DNA of 64,000 nucleotides from Duganella sp. 1411 (lineage in GTDB: Bacteria > Pseudomonadota > Gammaproteobacteria > Burkholderiales > Burkholderiaceae_D). The stretch lies in contig NZ_JAFICD010000005.1 of the NCBI RefSeq assembly GCF_017833525.1, positions 62,001 through 126,000 of the forward strand, in the 5' to 3' direction. This document shows positions 11,794-21,382 of the stretch, piece by piece; the first letter of the stretch is position 1; every line of letters starts with the position of its first letter. Made by a program: the position numbers and the translations under genes. The notes under the pieces were generated by a model, which was not told where the DNA came from, did no database searches, and saw only the letters and a list, made by a program, of their open reading frames with translations.

Positions 11794-12016
11794 ACGTTCA
11801 AGCTTGTGATTTTAATACTGGGTTTATGTACAGTTTTAGGCGTTCGTTTGCGTATTCTATCCTCAACCGGACGCCATCGAGGCCTAAAACTGGACAAAAA
11901 ATAGCTGCGGGCCAATTTATACACGATGTTTACAACGGGGGCGTGACTTTTTAGACCGTTTTTACGGTCGCGTGGATAAGCTGTTTTGTCTCACAACCAC
12001 CGGAAAGAACCGCTTT

Positions 12017-12772
12017 ATGAACAAATTAATGCTCGCCGCTGCCGCCAGCGCGGCCTTCGCGTGCGCCCACGCGTATGCGGGGGACGACGCGCCCAAACCG
12101 GACAACGAGACCAGCTTCAACGTCGCCGCCGTTTCGGACTACCGCTATCGCGGCATCTCGCAGACCCGCCTGAAGCCCGCGCTGCAGGGTGGTGTCGATT
12201 ATGTGAACAACCCGACCGGCTTATATGCGGGCACCTGGCTGTCGACCATCAAATGGACCAGGGACGCGGGAGGTGATGGGGAGGTCGAGGTGGACATTTA
12301 CGCCGGCAAGCGCGGGCAGGTCGGCGAGGTTGTCTCGTACGACGTCGGCGTGCTGACCTACGTGTACCCGTCCAACGACCTGAAAAACGTCCGTGGCTTC
12401 GCCAATGCCGATACCACCGAGATTTACGGGCAGCTCGGTTATGGACCCGCCTATATTAAGTACTCGCACTCGGTGACCAATCTGTTCGGCTTCGTCGACA
12501 GCAAAAACAGCGGTTATGTGGATGTCGGCGCGAATATCGACGCGGGCGATGGTTTTATGGTCAACCTGCACGCCGGACATCAGAAGGTGAAGCACAACGA
12601 CGCTTCCAGCTATACCGATTGGAAGATCGGCGCGACCAAGGACTTCGGCTTGGTGACCGGGGCGCTGGCGGTGATCGGCACGAATGCCGGCAAGACGGCC
12701 TACGCTTCGCCGGCCAATGGAAAATTCCTGGGCAGGACGGCTTTGCAGCTAACGGTCAGCAAAGTCTTTTGA
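12017..12772 (+). CDS. TorF-family putative outer-membrane porin
   Basis: 251 residues from ATG 12017 (GGAAAGAA about 7 nt upstream). The signal peptide MNKLMLAAAASAAFACAHAYA precedes a beta-rich protein. The conserved start FNVAAVSDYRYRGISQTRLKPALQGG and the alternating-strand pattern ending in a C-terminal aromatic residue (QLTVSKVF) match the TorF/TIGR02001 family of small outer-membrane proteins. Members are predicted barrels of unknown cargo. It lies alone, divergent from parE and upstream of the potassium operon, with no sign of co-transcription with either. Confidence 0.82.
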   Translation: MNKLMLAAAASAAFACAHAYAGDDAPKPDNETSFNVAAVSDYRYRGISQTRLKPALQGGVDYVNNPTGLYAGTWLSTIKWTRDAGGDGEVEVDIYAGKRGQVGEVVSYDVGVLTYVYPSNDLKNVRGFANADTTEIYGQLGYGPAYIKYSHSVTNLFGFVDSKNSGYVDVGANIDAGDGFMVNLHAGHQKVKHNDASSYTDWKIGATKDFGLVTGALAVIGTNAGKTAYASPANGKFLGRTALQLTVSKVF

Positions 12773-12806
12773 TCTTTTTTTAGCACCCAACCCGCAGGTC
12801 CGGGCA

Positions 12807-12834
12807 GGGGGCGTACCCCATGGGGTACGACCCC
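12807..12834. repeat. Palindromic repeat, family 2, copy B
   Basis: GGGGGCGTACCCC-AT-GGGGTACGACCCC, preceded by CAACCCGCAGGTCCGGGC, a lead-in also found in front of copy C at 51491 (CAACCCGCAGGGCCGGGC). Lies in the 207-bp gap between the porin gene and the kdp unit. Confidence 0.8.
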
Positions 12835-12878
12835 GCAACGGTTCGGGGTGCGGCGGTGAACGACACCATTATTGCGCG

Positions 12879-12927
12879 ATTTTTACGGTTTGTTTACACC
12901 GCCCCTCCAAGTCTTTACAAAATCTTT
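12879..12927 (+). promoter_or_regulatory. Candidate KdpE operator region upstream of kdp
   Basis: T-rich sequence TTTTTACGG followed by TTTGTTTACACC (12880-12900) resembles, from memory, the T-rich KdpE site of the E. coli kdp promoter. A second similar stretch, TCTTTACAAAATCTTTAGAC, begins 12 bp later. The region lies about 55-100 bp before the first kdp-unit start codon, where an activator site would be expected. The regulator gene kdpE is encoded in the same unit. Confidence 0.45.
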
Positions 12928-12979
12928 AGACCCTTCCCGCTAACCTTCTCAGTATCAAAACAAGACCTGTGAGGGTGTG

Positions 12980-13072
12980 ATGGACATAGTATTTATCGGT
13001 GCGATGGTGGTGTTCTTTGCCGTGACCGTGGCATTTGCCGCCGGTTGCGACAAGCTGGGAGGCCAGCCATGA
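12980..13072 (+). CDS. 30-residue membrane peptide at the head of the kdp unit
   Basis: ATG at 12980 preceded by GTGAGGGTG. The product reads MDIVFIGAMVVFFAVTVAFA followed by AGCDKLGGQP: one hydrophobic helix with a short polar tail. Its TGA overlaps the kdpF ATG (ATGA, 13069-13072), implying translational coupling. It is distinct from kdpF, which follows in full. I know of no characterised function; a second small subunit or assembly factor for the Kdp ATPase is only a guess. The ribosome-binding site, coupled stop and coding-like hydrophobicity support it as a real gene. Confidence 0.68.
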   Translation: MDIVFIGAMVVFFAVTVAFAAGCDKLGGQP

Positions 13073-13158
13073 ACCTGTTCTACGTGATCGGCGCGGTGGC
13101 CGCCACCGGCCTGCTGGTGTATCTGATCGTGGCGCTGCTGAAAGCGGAGGAGCTGTGA
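13069..13158 (+). CDS. kdpF: Potassium-transporting ATPase small subunit KdpF
   Basis: 29 residues: MNLFYVIGAVAATGLLVYLI then VALLKAEEL. This is the expected size and pattern of KdpF, a single transmembrane helix that stabilises the KdpABC complex, ending in the typical LLKAEx(L). GGGAGG lies 10 nt upstream inside the preceding small gene. Its TGA overlaps the kdpA ATG (13158), giving a chain of coupled starts. Confidence 0.9.
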   Translation: MNLFYVIGAVAATGLLVYLIVALLKAEEL

Positions 13159-14975
13159 TGACCCTGCAATCGACCATTCTGCTGGTGGTGTTCCTGGCCG
13201 CCGTCTTCGCGCTGGCCTACCCGCTTGGCATCCTGCTGGCGCGCGTCGGCGATGGCGGCGCCATCCCCGGCATGGGCTGGATCGGCAAGATCGAGGCGCT
13301 GCTGTACCGCGCCGCCGGCATCGCCGGCAAGGACGGCAAGCCCGCAGGCCAGAACTGGAAAGCCTACGCCATCGCGCTGCTGGCCTTTAACGGCATCGGC
13401 GCGCTGGCCGTCTACGCGCTGCAACGCCTGCAGGCCTTCCTGCCGCTTAATCCCCAGGGCCTGGCCAACGTCAGTCCCGACTCGTCGTTCAACACCGCCG
13501 TCAGCTTTGTCGCCAACACCAACTGGCAGGGCTACAGCGGCGAACAGACCATGAGCTACCTGACCCAGATGCTGGTGCTGACGGGCCAGAACTTCTTCTC
13601 CGCCGCCACCGGCATGGCAGTCGCCTATGCGCTGATCCGGGGCTTTTCCTCGCGCTCGGCCAAGTCGATCGGCAACTTCTGGGTCGACGCCACCCGTTCG
13701 ACCTTGTATGTGCTGCTGCCGCTGTCGCTGGTCTTCGCCGTGTTCCTGATGGGGCAGGGCGTGATCCAGAACTTCTCCGCCTATCAAGAGGTGACCCTGC
13801 TCGATCCGGTCACCTACACCCAGCCCAAAGTGGGCGCGGACGGCCAACCGCTGAAGGACGCCAAGGGCGAGCCGGTCACCGAAACGCTGACCGCGACCAC
13901 GCAGACCATCGCCATGGGACCGGTCGCGTCGCAGGAGGCGATCAAGATGCTGGGGACGAACGGCGGCGGCTTCTTCAACGCCAATTCGGCGCACCCGTAT
14001 GAGAATCCAACGCCACTGGCGAACATCATGCAGATGCTGGCCATCTTCCTGATCCCGGCCGGTTTGTGCTTCGCGTTCGGCCGCATGGTGGGCGATCCAC
14101 GCCAGGGCTGGGCGGTGCTGGGGGCGATGACGTTGCTGTTCGTCGTCACCACCGTCGTCGTGCTGGGCGCCGAGCAGCAGGCGCACCCCGCGCTGCAGGC
14201 GCTGCACGTCGACCAGGCCATGAGCGCGATGCAATCGGGCGGCAACATGGAAGGCAAGGAGACCCGCTTCGGCATCAGCGCCTCCGCCTTGTTCGCCGCC
14301 GTGACGACGGCCGCCTCCTGCGGCGCGGTCAACGCCATGCACGATTCGTTCATGCCGATCGGCGGCATGATCCCGATGCTGCTGATCCAGTTCGGCGAGG
14401 TGATTTTCGGTGGCGTCGGCTCCGGCCTGTACGGCATGCTGATCTTCGCGATCATGGCCGTCTTCATCGCCGGTCTGATGATCGGCCGCACGCCGGAATA
14501 CCTGGGCAAGAAGATCCAGGCCTACGAGATGAAGATGACCTCCATCGCCATCCTGGTGACGCCGACCCTGGTGCTGGTGGGGACGGCCATCGCCGTCCTG
14601 ACGGAAGCCGGCAAGGCGGGCATCGCCAATCCCGGCGCGCACGGCTTCTCCGAGATCCTGTATGCGTTCAGCTCCGCCGCCAATAACAACGGCAGCGCCT
14701 TCGCCGGACTGTCCGCCAACACGCCGTTCTATAACAGCATGCTGGCGGTGGCGATGTGGTTCGGCCGCTTCGCGATGATCGTGCCTATCCTGGCCATCGC
14801 CGGTTCGCTGGCCGGCAAAAACAGGCTGCAAGCGAATGCCGGCACGATGCCGACCCACGGCCCGATGTTCATCGCGCTGCTGTGCGGCGTGGTGGCGCTG
14901 GTCGGCGTGCTCAATTACGTTCCGGCGCTCGCGCTCGGCCCGGTGGTCGACCACCTGCAGCTGTTTGCCAAATAA
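13158..14975 (+). CDS. kdpA: Potassium-transporting ATPase subunit A
   Basis: 605 residues from ATG 13158, which overlaps the kdpF stop. KdpA is the K+-selective channel-like subunit of the inner-membrane KdpFABC pump. Multiple hydrophobic helices are evident and the four selectivity-filter-like loops can be located, including NTNWQGYSGE, LGTNGGGFFNANSAHPYENP, TTAASCGAVNAMHD and SAANNNGSAFAGL. Length is slightly above the usual 550-600. KdpB follows 9 bp downstream. Confidence 0.96.
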   Translation: MTLQSTILLVVFLAAVFALAYPLGILLARVGDGGAIPGMGWIGKIEALLYRAAGIAGKDGKPAGQNWKAYAIALLAFNGIGALAVYALQRLQAFLPLNPQGLANVSPDSSFNTAVSFVANTNWQGYSGEQTMSYLTQMLVLTGQNFFSAATGMAVAYALIRGFSSRSAKSIGNFWVDATRSTLYVLLPLSLVFAVFLMGQGVIQNFSAYQEVTLLDPVTYTQPKVGADGQPLKDAKGEPVTETLTATTQTIAMGPVASQEAIKMLGTNGGGFFNANSAHPYENPTPLANIMQMLAIFLIPAGLCFAFGRMVGDPRQGWAVLGAMTLLFVVTTVVVLGAEQQAHPALQALHVDQAMSAMQSGGNMEGKETRFGISASALFAAVTTAASCGAVNAMHDSFMPIGGMIPMLLIQFGEVIFGGVGSGLYGMLIFAIMAVFIAGLMIGRTPEYLGKKIQAYEMKMTSIAILVTPTLVLVGTAIAVLTEAGKAGIANPGAHGFSEILYAFSSAANNNGSAFAGLSANTPFYNSMLAVAMWFGRFAMIVPILAIAGSLAGKNRLQANAGTMPTHGPMFIALLCGVVALVGVLNYVPALALGPVVDHLQLFAK

Positions 14976-14984
14976 GGAATCACC

Positions 14985-17093
14985 ATGTCGCAGACAATTC
15001 AAAAAGAGATGACGATCTTTACCAATCCACCCGTCAAAAGGCAGGGGATGTTCGATACCGAGCTGCTAATGCCGGCCATCGCCGATTCGTTCCGCAAGCT
15101 CAGTCCCGCCACGCAGCTGCGCAGCCCCGTGATGTTCGTGGTCTACGTCGGCAGCATCATCACCACGCTGCTGTACGCGCAGGCGCTGTTGGGCAAGGGC
15201 GAGACCAGCCCCGGTTTCATCCTGGCGATCACGGTCTGGCTGTGGTTCACGGTGCTGTTCGCGAACTTCGCCGAGGCGATGGCCGAGGGCCGCAGCAAGG
15301 CGCAGGCGGCGTCGCTGCGCAGCCTGAAGCAAACCGTGGTCGCCAAGAAGCTGGCCACGCCGAAGCACGGCACCACCTGGCTGCCGCAGCCGGCGCTCGA
15401 TCTGCGCAAGGGGCATTACATCCTGGTGGAGGCGGGCGACGTGATCCCGATCGACGGCGAAGTGATCGAAGGCGTGGCCTCGGTCGACGAAAGCGCGATC
15501 ACCGGCGAATCGGCGCCGGTGATCCGCGAATCCGGCGGCGACTTCTCGTCCGTCACCGGCGGCACGCGCGTGCTGTCGGATTGGCTGGTGGTCAAAGTCA
15601 CCGCCAACCCGGGCGAGACCTTCCTCGACCGCATGATCTCGATGGTCGAAGGCGCCAAGCGCCAGAAAACCCCGAACGAGATCGCGCTGACGATCCTGCT
15701 GGTGGCGCTGACCATCGTGTTCTTGATCGTCACCGTGACCTTGCTGCCGTTTTCGCTGTTCTCCGTGGCCGCCAGCGGCAGCGGCACGCCGGTCACCATC
15801 ACGGTGCTGATCGCGCTGCTGGTGTGCCTGATCCCGACCACCATCGGCGGCCTGCTGTCCGCCATCGGGGTGGCCGGCATGAGCCGCATGATGCAGGCCA
15901 ACGTGATCGCCACCTCCGGCCGCGCGGTGGAGGCGGCCGGCGACGTCGACGTGCTGCTGCTCGATAAAACCGGCACCATCACCCTCGGCAACCGCCAGGC
16001 GTCGTCGTTCGTGCCGGCGCCCGGCGTGACCGAGCAGCAGCTGGCCGACATCGCGCAACTGGCCTCGCTGGCCGACGAGACGCCGGAAGGGCGCAGCATC
16101 GTGGTGCTGGCGAAGCAGAAGTTCAACCTGCGCGAGCGCGGGATGGCGTCGCTGAACGCGGTGTTCGTGCCGTTCACCGCGCAAACCCGCATGAGCGGCG
16201 TCGATATCGGCGAGCGCGCGATCCGCAAGGGCGCGGCCGACACCGTGCGCAAGTACGTCGAGGCCCTGGGCCTGCCATATCCGGCCGAGGTGACCCGCGC
16301 GGTCGACGATATCTCGCGTCGCGGCAGCACCCCGCTGGTGGTGGTCGACGCCGGCCGCGTGATGGGCGTGGTCGAGTTGAAGGACATCGTCAAGGGCGGC
16401 ATCAAGGAGCGCTTCGCGGAATTGCGCCGCATGGGCATCAAGACCGTCATGATCACCGGCGACAACAAGCTGACCGCCGCCGCCATCGCCGCCGAGGCGG
16501 GTGTCGACGACTTCCTGGCCGAGGCGACGCCGGAGGACAAGCTCAAACTGATACGCAGCTACCAGTCCGAGGGCCGGCTGGTGGCGATGACCGGCGACGG
16601 CACCAACGACGCGCCGGCGCTGGCGCAGGCCGATGTGGCCGTGGCGATGAACTCCGGCACGCAGGCGGCCAAGGAGGCCGGCAACATGGTCGACCTGGAT
16701 TCGAATCCGACCAAGCTGCTGGAGATCGTCGAAATCGGCAAGCAGATGCTGATGACGCGCGGCTCGCTGACGACGTTCTCGATCTCCAACGACATCGCCA
16801 AGTACTTCGCCATCATCCCGGCGGCCTTCGTCGGCACCTATCCGCAACTGAAGGCGCTCGACGTCATGCACCTGGCCAGCCCGTCGTCGGCCATCATGTC
16901 TGCGGTGATCTTCAATGCGCTGATCATCGTCGCGCTGATTCCGCTGGCGCTCAAGGGCGTGCGCTACCGCGCCATCGGCGCCGTCGCGCTGTTGCGCCGC
17001 AACCTGCTGCTGTACGGCGTGGGCGGCATCATCCTGCCGTTCGTCGGCATCAAGGCCATCGACCTGCTGCTGTCGGCGCTTAACCTGGTTTAA
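14985..17093 (+). CDS. kdpB: Potassium-transporting ATPase ATP-binding subunit B
   Basis: 702 residues. This P-type ATPase subunit energises K+ uptake. The phosphorylation motif [13 protein letters not shown] places the phosphorylated Asp at residue 327; the actuator domain shows [10 protein letters not shown]; the hinge shows [17 protein letters not shown]. Several transmembrane pairs flank these domains. The start ATG at 14985 has AAGGAA 9 nt upstream. It is one transcription unit with kdpA (9-bp gap) and kdpC (10-bp gap). Confidence 0.97.
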   Translation: MSQTIQKEMTIFTNPPVKRQGMFDTELLMPAIADSFRKLSPATQLRSPVMFVVYVGSIITTLLYAQALLGKGETSPGFILAITVWLWFTVLFANFAEAMAEGRSKAQAASLRSLKQTVVAKKLATPKHGTTWLPQPALDLRKGHYILVEAGDVIPIDGEVIEGVASVDESAITGESAPVIRESGGDFSSVTGGTRVLSDWLVVKVTANPGETFLDRMISMVEGAKRQKTPNEIALTILLVALTIVFLIVTVTLLPFSLFSVAASGSGTPVTITVLIALLVCLIPTTIGGLLSAIGVAGMSRMMQANVIATSGRAVEAAGDVDVLLLDKTGTITLGNRQASSFVPAPGVTEQQLADIAQLASLADETPEGRSIVVLAKQKFNLRERGMASLNAVFVPFTAQTRMSGVDIGERAIRKGAADTVRKYVEALGLPYPAEVTRAVDDISRRGSTPLVVVDAGRVMGVVELKDIVKGGIKERFAELRRMGIKTVMITGDNKLTAAAIAAEAGVDDFLAEATPEDKLKLIRSYQSEGRLVAMTGDGTNDAPALAQADVAVAMNSGTQAAKEAGNMVDLDSNPTKLLEIVEIGKQMLMTRGSLTTFSISNDIAKYFAIIPAAFVGTYPQLKALDVMHLASPSSAIMSAVIFNALIIVALIPLALKGVRYRAIGAVALLRRNLLLYGVGGIILPFVGIKAIDLLLSALNLV

Positions 17094-17103
17094 GGAGTTC
17101 ATC

Positions 17104-17694
17104 ATGTCGTTTTCCGCAATTCGTCCCGCCGTCGTCGTCTTCGGCGCCTTGACCCTGATCTGCGGCGTGGTCTATCCGCTCGCCGTCACCGGCATCGGTG
17201 CCGCCGCGTTTTCGGCCAAGGCGGCCGGCAGCCTGGTGGAAGTGGGCGGCAAGCAGGTCGGCTCCGCGCTGATCGGCCAGTCGTTCTCGTCGCCGAAGTA
17301 TTTCTGGGGCCGTCCATCGGCCACCGGGCCGATGCCAAACAACGCGGCCGGTTCCAGCGGCTCCAACCTGGGACCGAACCATCCGGCGCTGCTGGACGCG
17401 GTCAAGGGGCGTATCGACGCGCTCAAGGCGGCCGATCCATCCAACACCGCAGCCATACCGGTCGATCTGGTGACGGCGTCGGCCAGCGGGCTCGATCCCG
17501 AGATCAGCGTGGCCGCCGCGCGCTATCAGGCCGGCCGCATCGCCGCCGCCCGCAAGCTGCCGGCCAAGGAGGTGCTGGCGTTGATCGAGCGTCATCAGAT
17601 CGCCCAGGTGTTTGGTTTCTTCGGCGAGCCGAGGGTCAATGTGCTGGCGTTGAATCTGGCTCTGGATCGGGCGGCAAGCCCGGACAAGGGGTAA
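17104..17694 (+). CDS. kdpC: Potassium-transporting ATPase subunit C
   Basis: 196 residues with one N-terminal membrane helix and a periplasmic domain. Conserved KdpC segments are visible: [32 protein letters not shown], and [19 protein letters not shown]. KdpC acts as a catalytic chaperone that raises the ATP affinity of KdpB. AAGGAG lies 7 nt before the ATG. KdpD follows after 9 bp. Confidence 0.95.
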   Translation: MSFSAIRPAVVVFGALTLICGVVYPLAVTGIGAAAFSAKAAGSLVEVGGKQVGSALIGQSFSSPKYFWGRPSATGPMPNNAAGSSGSNLGPNHPALLDAVKGRIDALKAADPSNTAAIPVDLVTASASGLDPEISVAAARYQAGRIAAARKLPAKEVLALIERHQIAQVFGFFGEPRVNVLALNLALDRAASPDKG

Positions 17695-17703
17695 AATCTG
17701 CGC

Positions 17704-20532
17704 ATGTCCATGTTCCCCAACGAGAGCCAACGGCCCGACCCCGATGCGCTGCTGGCGCAGGTGCAGGCGCAGGAGCGCAAGGCCGCGCGCGGCAAGCTGC
17801 GCATCTACTTCGGCGCCTCGGCCGGCGTCGGCAAGACCTACGCGATGCTGGCCGCCGCCCGCAAGCTGCGGGCCGAAGGGCAGGCGGTGCTGGTCGGCGT
17901 GGTCGAGACCCACGGGCGTAGCGAAACGGCCGCCATGCTGGGGGAGCTGGACGTGCTGCCGCTCAAGCGCATCGATTATCGCGGCAAAAGCCTCGCCGAA
18001 TTCGATCTGGACGCGGCGCTGGAGCGGCGCCCGCCGCTGATCCTCATGGACGAACTGGCGCACTCCAACGCGCCCGGCTCGCGCCACCCCAAGCGCTGGC
18101 AGGACATCGAGGAGCTGCTCGACGCCGGCATCGACGTGCTCACCACCGTCAATGTGCAGCACCTGGAAAGCCTCAACGACGTCGTCGGCGGCATCACCGG
18201 CATCCGCGTCGGCGAGACGGTGCCAGACACCGTGTTCGACCAGGCCGACGAGGTGGTGCTGGTCGATATTCCGGCCGACGAGCTGCTGGCGCGCCTCAGG
18301 AGCGGCAAGGTCTATCAGGAGCAGCAAGCCGAGCGCGCGTCGAAAAACTTCTTCCGCAAAGGGAATCTGATCGCGCTGCGCGAGCTGGCGCTGCGCCGCA
18401 CCGCCGACCGGGTCGAGGACGACGTGCGCGCCTACCGCGTCGAGCAATCGATCGCCGACATCTGGAAGACCGGCGCCGCGCTGCTGGCCTGCGTCGGCCC
18501 GCGCCCTGGCGGCGAGCACACGGTGCGCAGCACGGCGCGCTTGGCCGGCCAGCTCGGCACCGGCTGGCACGCGATCTATGTCGAGACGCCCTCGCTGCAC
18601 CGGTTGCCGGCCGCGCGGCGCGAGCATATCCTCAAAACCCTCAAGCTGGCCGAGAGCCTGGGCGCGACCACGGCGGTCATTTCCGGGCGCGACATCGCGT
18701 TGGCGACCGTGGATTATGCGCGTGGCCACAATCTGTCGAAGATCGTGGTTGGCCGCGCCCATCCGACCTGGACGTGGCGAACACCGCACATCAAGCGCCT
18801 GGCGCTGTACGCGCCGGACCTGGACCTGATCGAAATCGGCCGGGCCAGCAAGGAACCGGAGACGGCGTCGCCGGTCGCCTGGGATGGCCGCGCCGGCGCA
18901 AGGGGCGCGGAGCTGGACGGGGACATGCCCGGCGGCGACGACACCAGCGTGCCGGGACAAGCCGGCGCCAAAGTGCCATGGCTGCGCAGCCGCGCCGCCG
19001 GCTACCTGATCGCGGCGACGTCCAGCGTGGCTACCGCGCTGGTGGCGACGCCGCTGGCGGCGTGGCTCGACCTGGCCAACATCGCCATGCTGTTTTTGCT
19101 GATGGTGGTGCTGGTGGCGGTGCGCTTCGGTCGCGGGCCGTCGGTGCTGGGCACGTGTGTCAGCGTGGCCTGCTTCGATTTTTTCTTCGTGCCGCCGCGC
19201 TTCACCTTCGCCGTCACCGACTTCCAGTACGTGATCACGTTCGTGGTCATGCTGGCGGTGGGGCTGATCACCGGCCATTTGACCGCCGGCCTGCGCTTCG
19301 AGGCGCGCATCGCCTCGCAGCGCGAAAAGCGTTCGCGCGCGCTGTACGAGTTCGCCCGCGAACTGTCCGGGGCGCTGCAGGCCGAGCAAATCTTCGAGAC
19401 CACGCAGGCGGCGGTCCAGCGCGCCTTCCGCGCCCGCTCCACCTTGATGGTGCCGGACGACGCGGGCCGGCTGCGGATGCCGCCGCCCGGCGCCGGCGGC
19501 GCGTCCGGCATCGACGCCGCCTACATCGCGCACCGCTCGGCGCTCGACATGGGCATCGCCCAATGGTCGTTCGACCACGCCGAAAGCGCGGGCCTGGGCA
19601 CCGGCACCTTGCCGGCCAGCCGCATTTTCTACCTGCCGCTGGAGGCGCCGATGCGCACGCGCGGGGTGCTGGCGATCGAACCGGCGAACGCGCGCTGGAT
19701 ACTGATACCCGAGCAGCGGCAGCAGCTCGACACCTTCGCCGCGCTGGCCGCCATCGCGCTGGAACGGGTGCACTACATCGAAGTGGCGCAAAACGCGCTG
19801 GTCAACATGGAGTCGGAACGGTTGCGCAACTCGCTGCTGGCGGCGCTGTCGCACGACTTGCGCACGCCGCTGACGTCACTGGTCGGCCTGTCAGAATCGC
19901 TGGCCGGGTCGAAGCCGGCGCTGGCGCCGTCGCAGTTGGATATGGCGGCCGCCCTGCACGACGAGGCGCTGCGCATGAGCACCCTGGTATCGAATCTGCT
20001 CGACATGGCGCGCATCCAGAGCGGGGAGGTTAAATTCAACCTGCAATGGCAGCCGCTGGAGGAGGTGGTGGGCAGCGCGCTGCGCGCCAGCGGCTCCCAG
20101 CTCCGGGGTCACGTCGTGGGTACGCGGCTGCCGTCCGACCTGCCGCTGCTGCGCTACGACGCCGTGCTGATCGAACGGGTGCTGTGCAACCTGGTCGAAA
20201 ACGCCGCCAAGTACACGCCGCTTGGCTCGCAGATCGTCGTCGCCGCCGCGCTGCACGGGGCATGGATCGATATCATGGTCTATGATGACGGTCCGGGACT
20301 GCCGGCCGGGCGCGAGGAAGCCATTTTCGAGAAGTTCACGCGCGGCGAGCGGGAATCGGCCAAGCCGGGCGTCGGGTTGGGGCTGGCGATTTGCCGGGCC
20401 ATCGTCGAGGCGCACGGAGGCCGCATCGCGGCGGCGCCGTCGCCGTTGGGCGGTGCGGGCTTCACGATCTCGCTGCCGCTTGGCGCGCCGCCGGAAATGC
20501 CGGAGATGCCGGAGCTGGAACAGGATAGCTAA
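17704..20532 (+). CDS. kdpD: Osmosensitive K+ channel histidine kinase KdpD
   Basis: 942 residues. Domains in order: KdpD N-terminal nucleotide-binding domain with a Walker-like GASAGVGKTYAML (about 37-49) and LMDELAHSNAPGSRHPKR; a universal-stress-like domain (about 250-370); a low-conservation linker; four transmembrane helices (about 430-540); a GAF-like region; and the kinase core with H-box ALSHDLRTPLTSL (phospho-acceptor His717), an N-box LVENAAKYTP and a G-box DDGPGLPAG. KdpD senses K+ limitation and phosphorylates KdpE. The stop is 1 bp before kdpE, indicating co-expression. Confidence 0.96.
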   Translation: MSMFPNESQRPDPDALLAQVQAQERKAARGKLRIYFGASAGVGKTYAMLAAARKLRAEGQAVLVGVVETHGRSETAAMLGELDVLPLKRIDYRGKSLAEFDLDAALERRPPLILMDELAHSNAPGSRHPKRWQDIEELLDAGIDVLTTVNVQHLESLNDVVGGITGIRVGETVPDTVFDQADEVVLVDIPADELLARLRSGKVYQEQQAERASKNFFRKGNLIALRELALRRTADRVEDDVRAYRVEQSIADIWKTGAALLACVGPRPGGEHTVRSTARLAGQLGTGWHAIYVETPSLHRLPAARREHILKTLKLAESLGATTAVISGRDIALATVDYARGHNLSKIVVGRAHPTWTWRTPHIKRLALYAPDLDLIEIGRASKEPETASPVAWDGRAGARGAELDGDMPGGDDTSVPGQAGAKVPWLRSRAAGYLIAATSSVATALVATPLAAWLDLANIAMLFLLMVVLVAVRFGRGPSVLGTCVSVACFDFFFVPPRFTFAVTDFQYVITFVVMLAVGLITGHLTAGLRFEARIASQREKRSRALYEFARELSGALQAEQIFETTQAAVQRAFRARSTLMVPDDAGRLRMPPPGAGGASGIDAAYIAHRSALDMGIAQWSFDHAESAGLGTGTLPASRIFYLPLEAPMRTRGVLAIEPANARWILIPEQRQQLDTFAALAAIALERVHYIEVAQNALVNMESERLRNSLLAALSHDLRTPLTSLVGLSESLAGSKPALAPSQLDMAAALHDEALRMSTLVSNLLDMARIQSGEVKFNLQWQPLEEVVGSALRASGSQLRGHVVGTRLPSDLPLLRYDAVLIERVLCNLVENAAKYTPLGSQIVVAAALHGAWIDIMVYDDGPGLPAGREEAIFEKFTRGERESAKPGVGLGLAICRAIVEAHGGRIAAAPSPLGGAGFTISLPLGAPPEMPEMPELEQDS

Positions 20533-20533
20533 C

Positions 20534-21253
20534 ATGAATGATGTCACCGTCGCCCCCATCGCCTTGCTGGTCGAGGACGAGCCGCAGATCCGCCGTTTCG
20601 TGCGCGCCGCGCTGGAGGAGGAGGGCTGGCAGGTGCACGAGGCCGAGACCTTGAAGCGTGGCCTGATCGACGCCGGCACCCGCAAGCCGGACCTCGTCGT
20701 GCTCGATCTCGGCCTGCCCGATGGCGACGGCATCGATTTTGTGACGGATTTGCGCAAATGGTCGGCGGTGCCGGTGATCGTGCTGTCGGCGCGGGTTAAC
20801 GAGGCGGACAAGATCCGCGCGCTCGATGCCGGGGCGGATGATTATCTGACCAAGCCGTTCGGGGTGGGGGAGTTGCTGGCGCGGGTGCGGGCCACGTTGC
20901 GGCGGCAGCGCCAGCCGGCAGTCGATCATGACGGGTTGATTGAGTTCGGCGACGTCGTGGTGGATTTGAAGAACCGGCGGGTCACGCGGGGCGGGGAGAA
21001 TGTGCATCTGACGCCGACCGAGTATCGGCTGCTGGCGGTTTTGGTCGGTAACGCGGGGCGGGTGATGACCAATCCGCAGTTGCTGCGCGCCGTGTGGGGG
21101 CCGTCGCAGGCGGAGAACGGGCATTATCTGCGCATCTATATGGGGCACTTGCGGCATAAGCTGGAGGAAGATCCGACCCAGCCGCGTCATTTGTTGACCG
21201 AAACGGCGGTTGGTTATCGTTTGCAGTTGGCCGAATCTTCGCGATTTTCGTAG
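20534..21253 (+). CDS. kdpE: OmpR-family response regulator KdpE
   Basis: 239 residues from ATG 20534. The receiver domain has the acidic pair VEDE, phospho-acceptor Asp58 in LVVLDLGLPDGDG and Lys in YLTKPFG; a winged-helix OmpR/PhoB domain follows (about 135-230: HLTPTEYRLLAVL, LRAVWG, HYLRIYMGHLRHKLE). It activates kdp transcription. Its TAG stop codon (21251-21253) is the first TAG of the palindromic element GTAGGGCGGA..., so the repeat appears to supply the stop and the last few residues (ESSRFS) may differ from other KdpE proteins. Confidence 0.95.
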   Translation: MNDVTVAPIALLVEDEPQIRRFVRAALEEEGWQVHEAETLKRGLIDAGTRKPDLVVLDLGLPDGDGIDFVTDLRKWSAVPVIVLSARVNEADKIRALDAGADDYLTKPFGVGELLARVRATLRRQRQPAVDHDGLIEFGDVVVDLKNRRVTRGGENVHLTPTEYRLLAVLVGNAGRVMTNPQLLRAVWGPSQAENGHYLRIYMGHLRHKLEEDPTQPRHLLTETAVGYRLQLAESSRFS

Positions 21254-21345
21254 GGCGGATTAGGCGGAACGCCGTAATCGGCCATGTATGCGCCGCCAAC
21301 GGCTCATACATGGCCGATTACGCGCTTCGCGCTAATCCGCCCTAC
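21250..21345. repeat. Palindromic repeat, family 3 (GTAGGGCGGATTAGG type)
   Basis: Left arm GTAGGGCGGATTAG, right arm CTAATCCGCCCTAC, with further inner pairing (GTAATCGGCCATGTATG against CATACATGGCCGATTAC) around a short loop. The whole 96-bp unit can form a long hairpin. The left edge overlaps the kdpE stop codon. It lies in the 129-bp gap between the convergent kdpE and VWA genes. Similar GTAGGGCGGAT repeats are widespread in proteobacteria. Confidence 0.85.
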
Positions 21346-21382
21346 GTGGTTTAGAATATTTAGCAGATTTTGACAGCCGCGG

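Noticed and set aside
17080-19854. Long minus-strand frame across kdpC-kdpD
   Set aside because: Antisense shadow of genes with intact Kdp motifs; no ribosome-binding site and Arg/Gln/His-rich translation.
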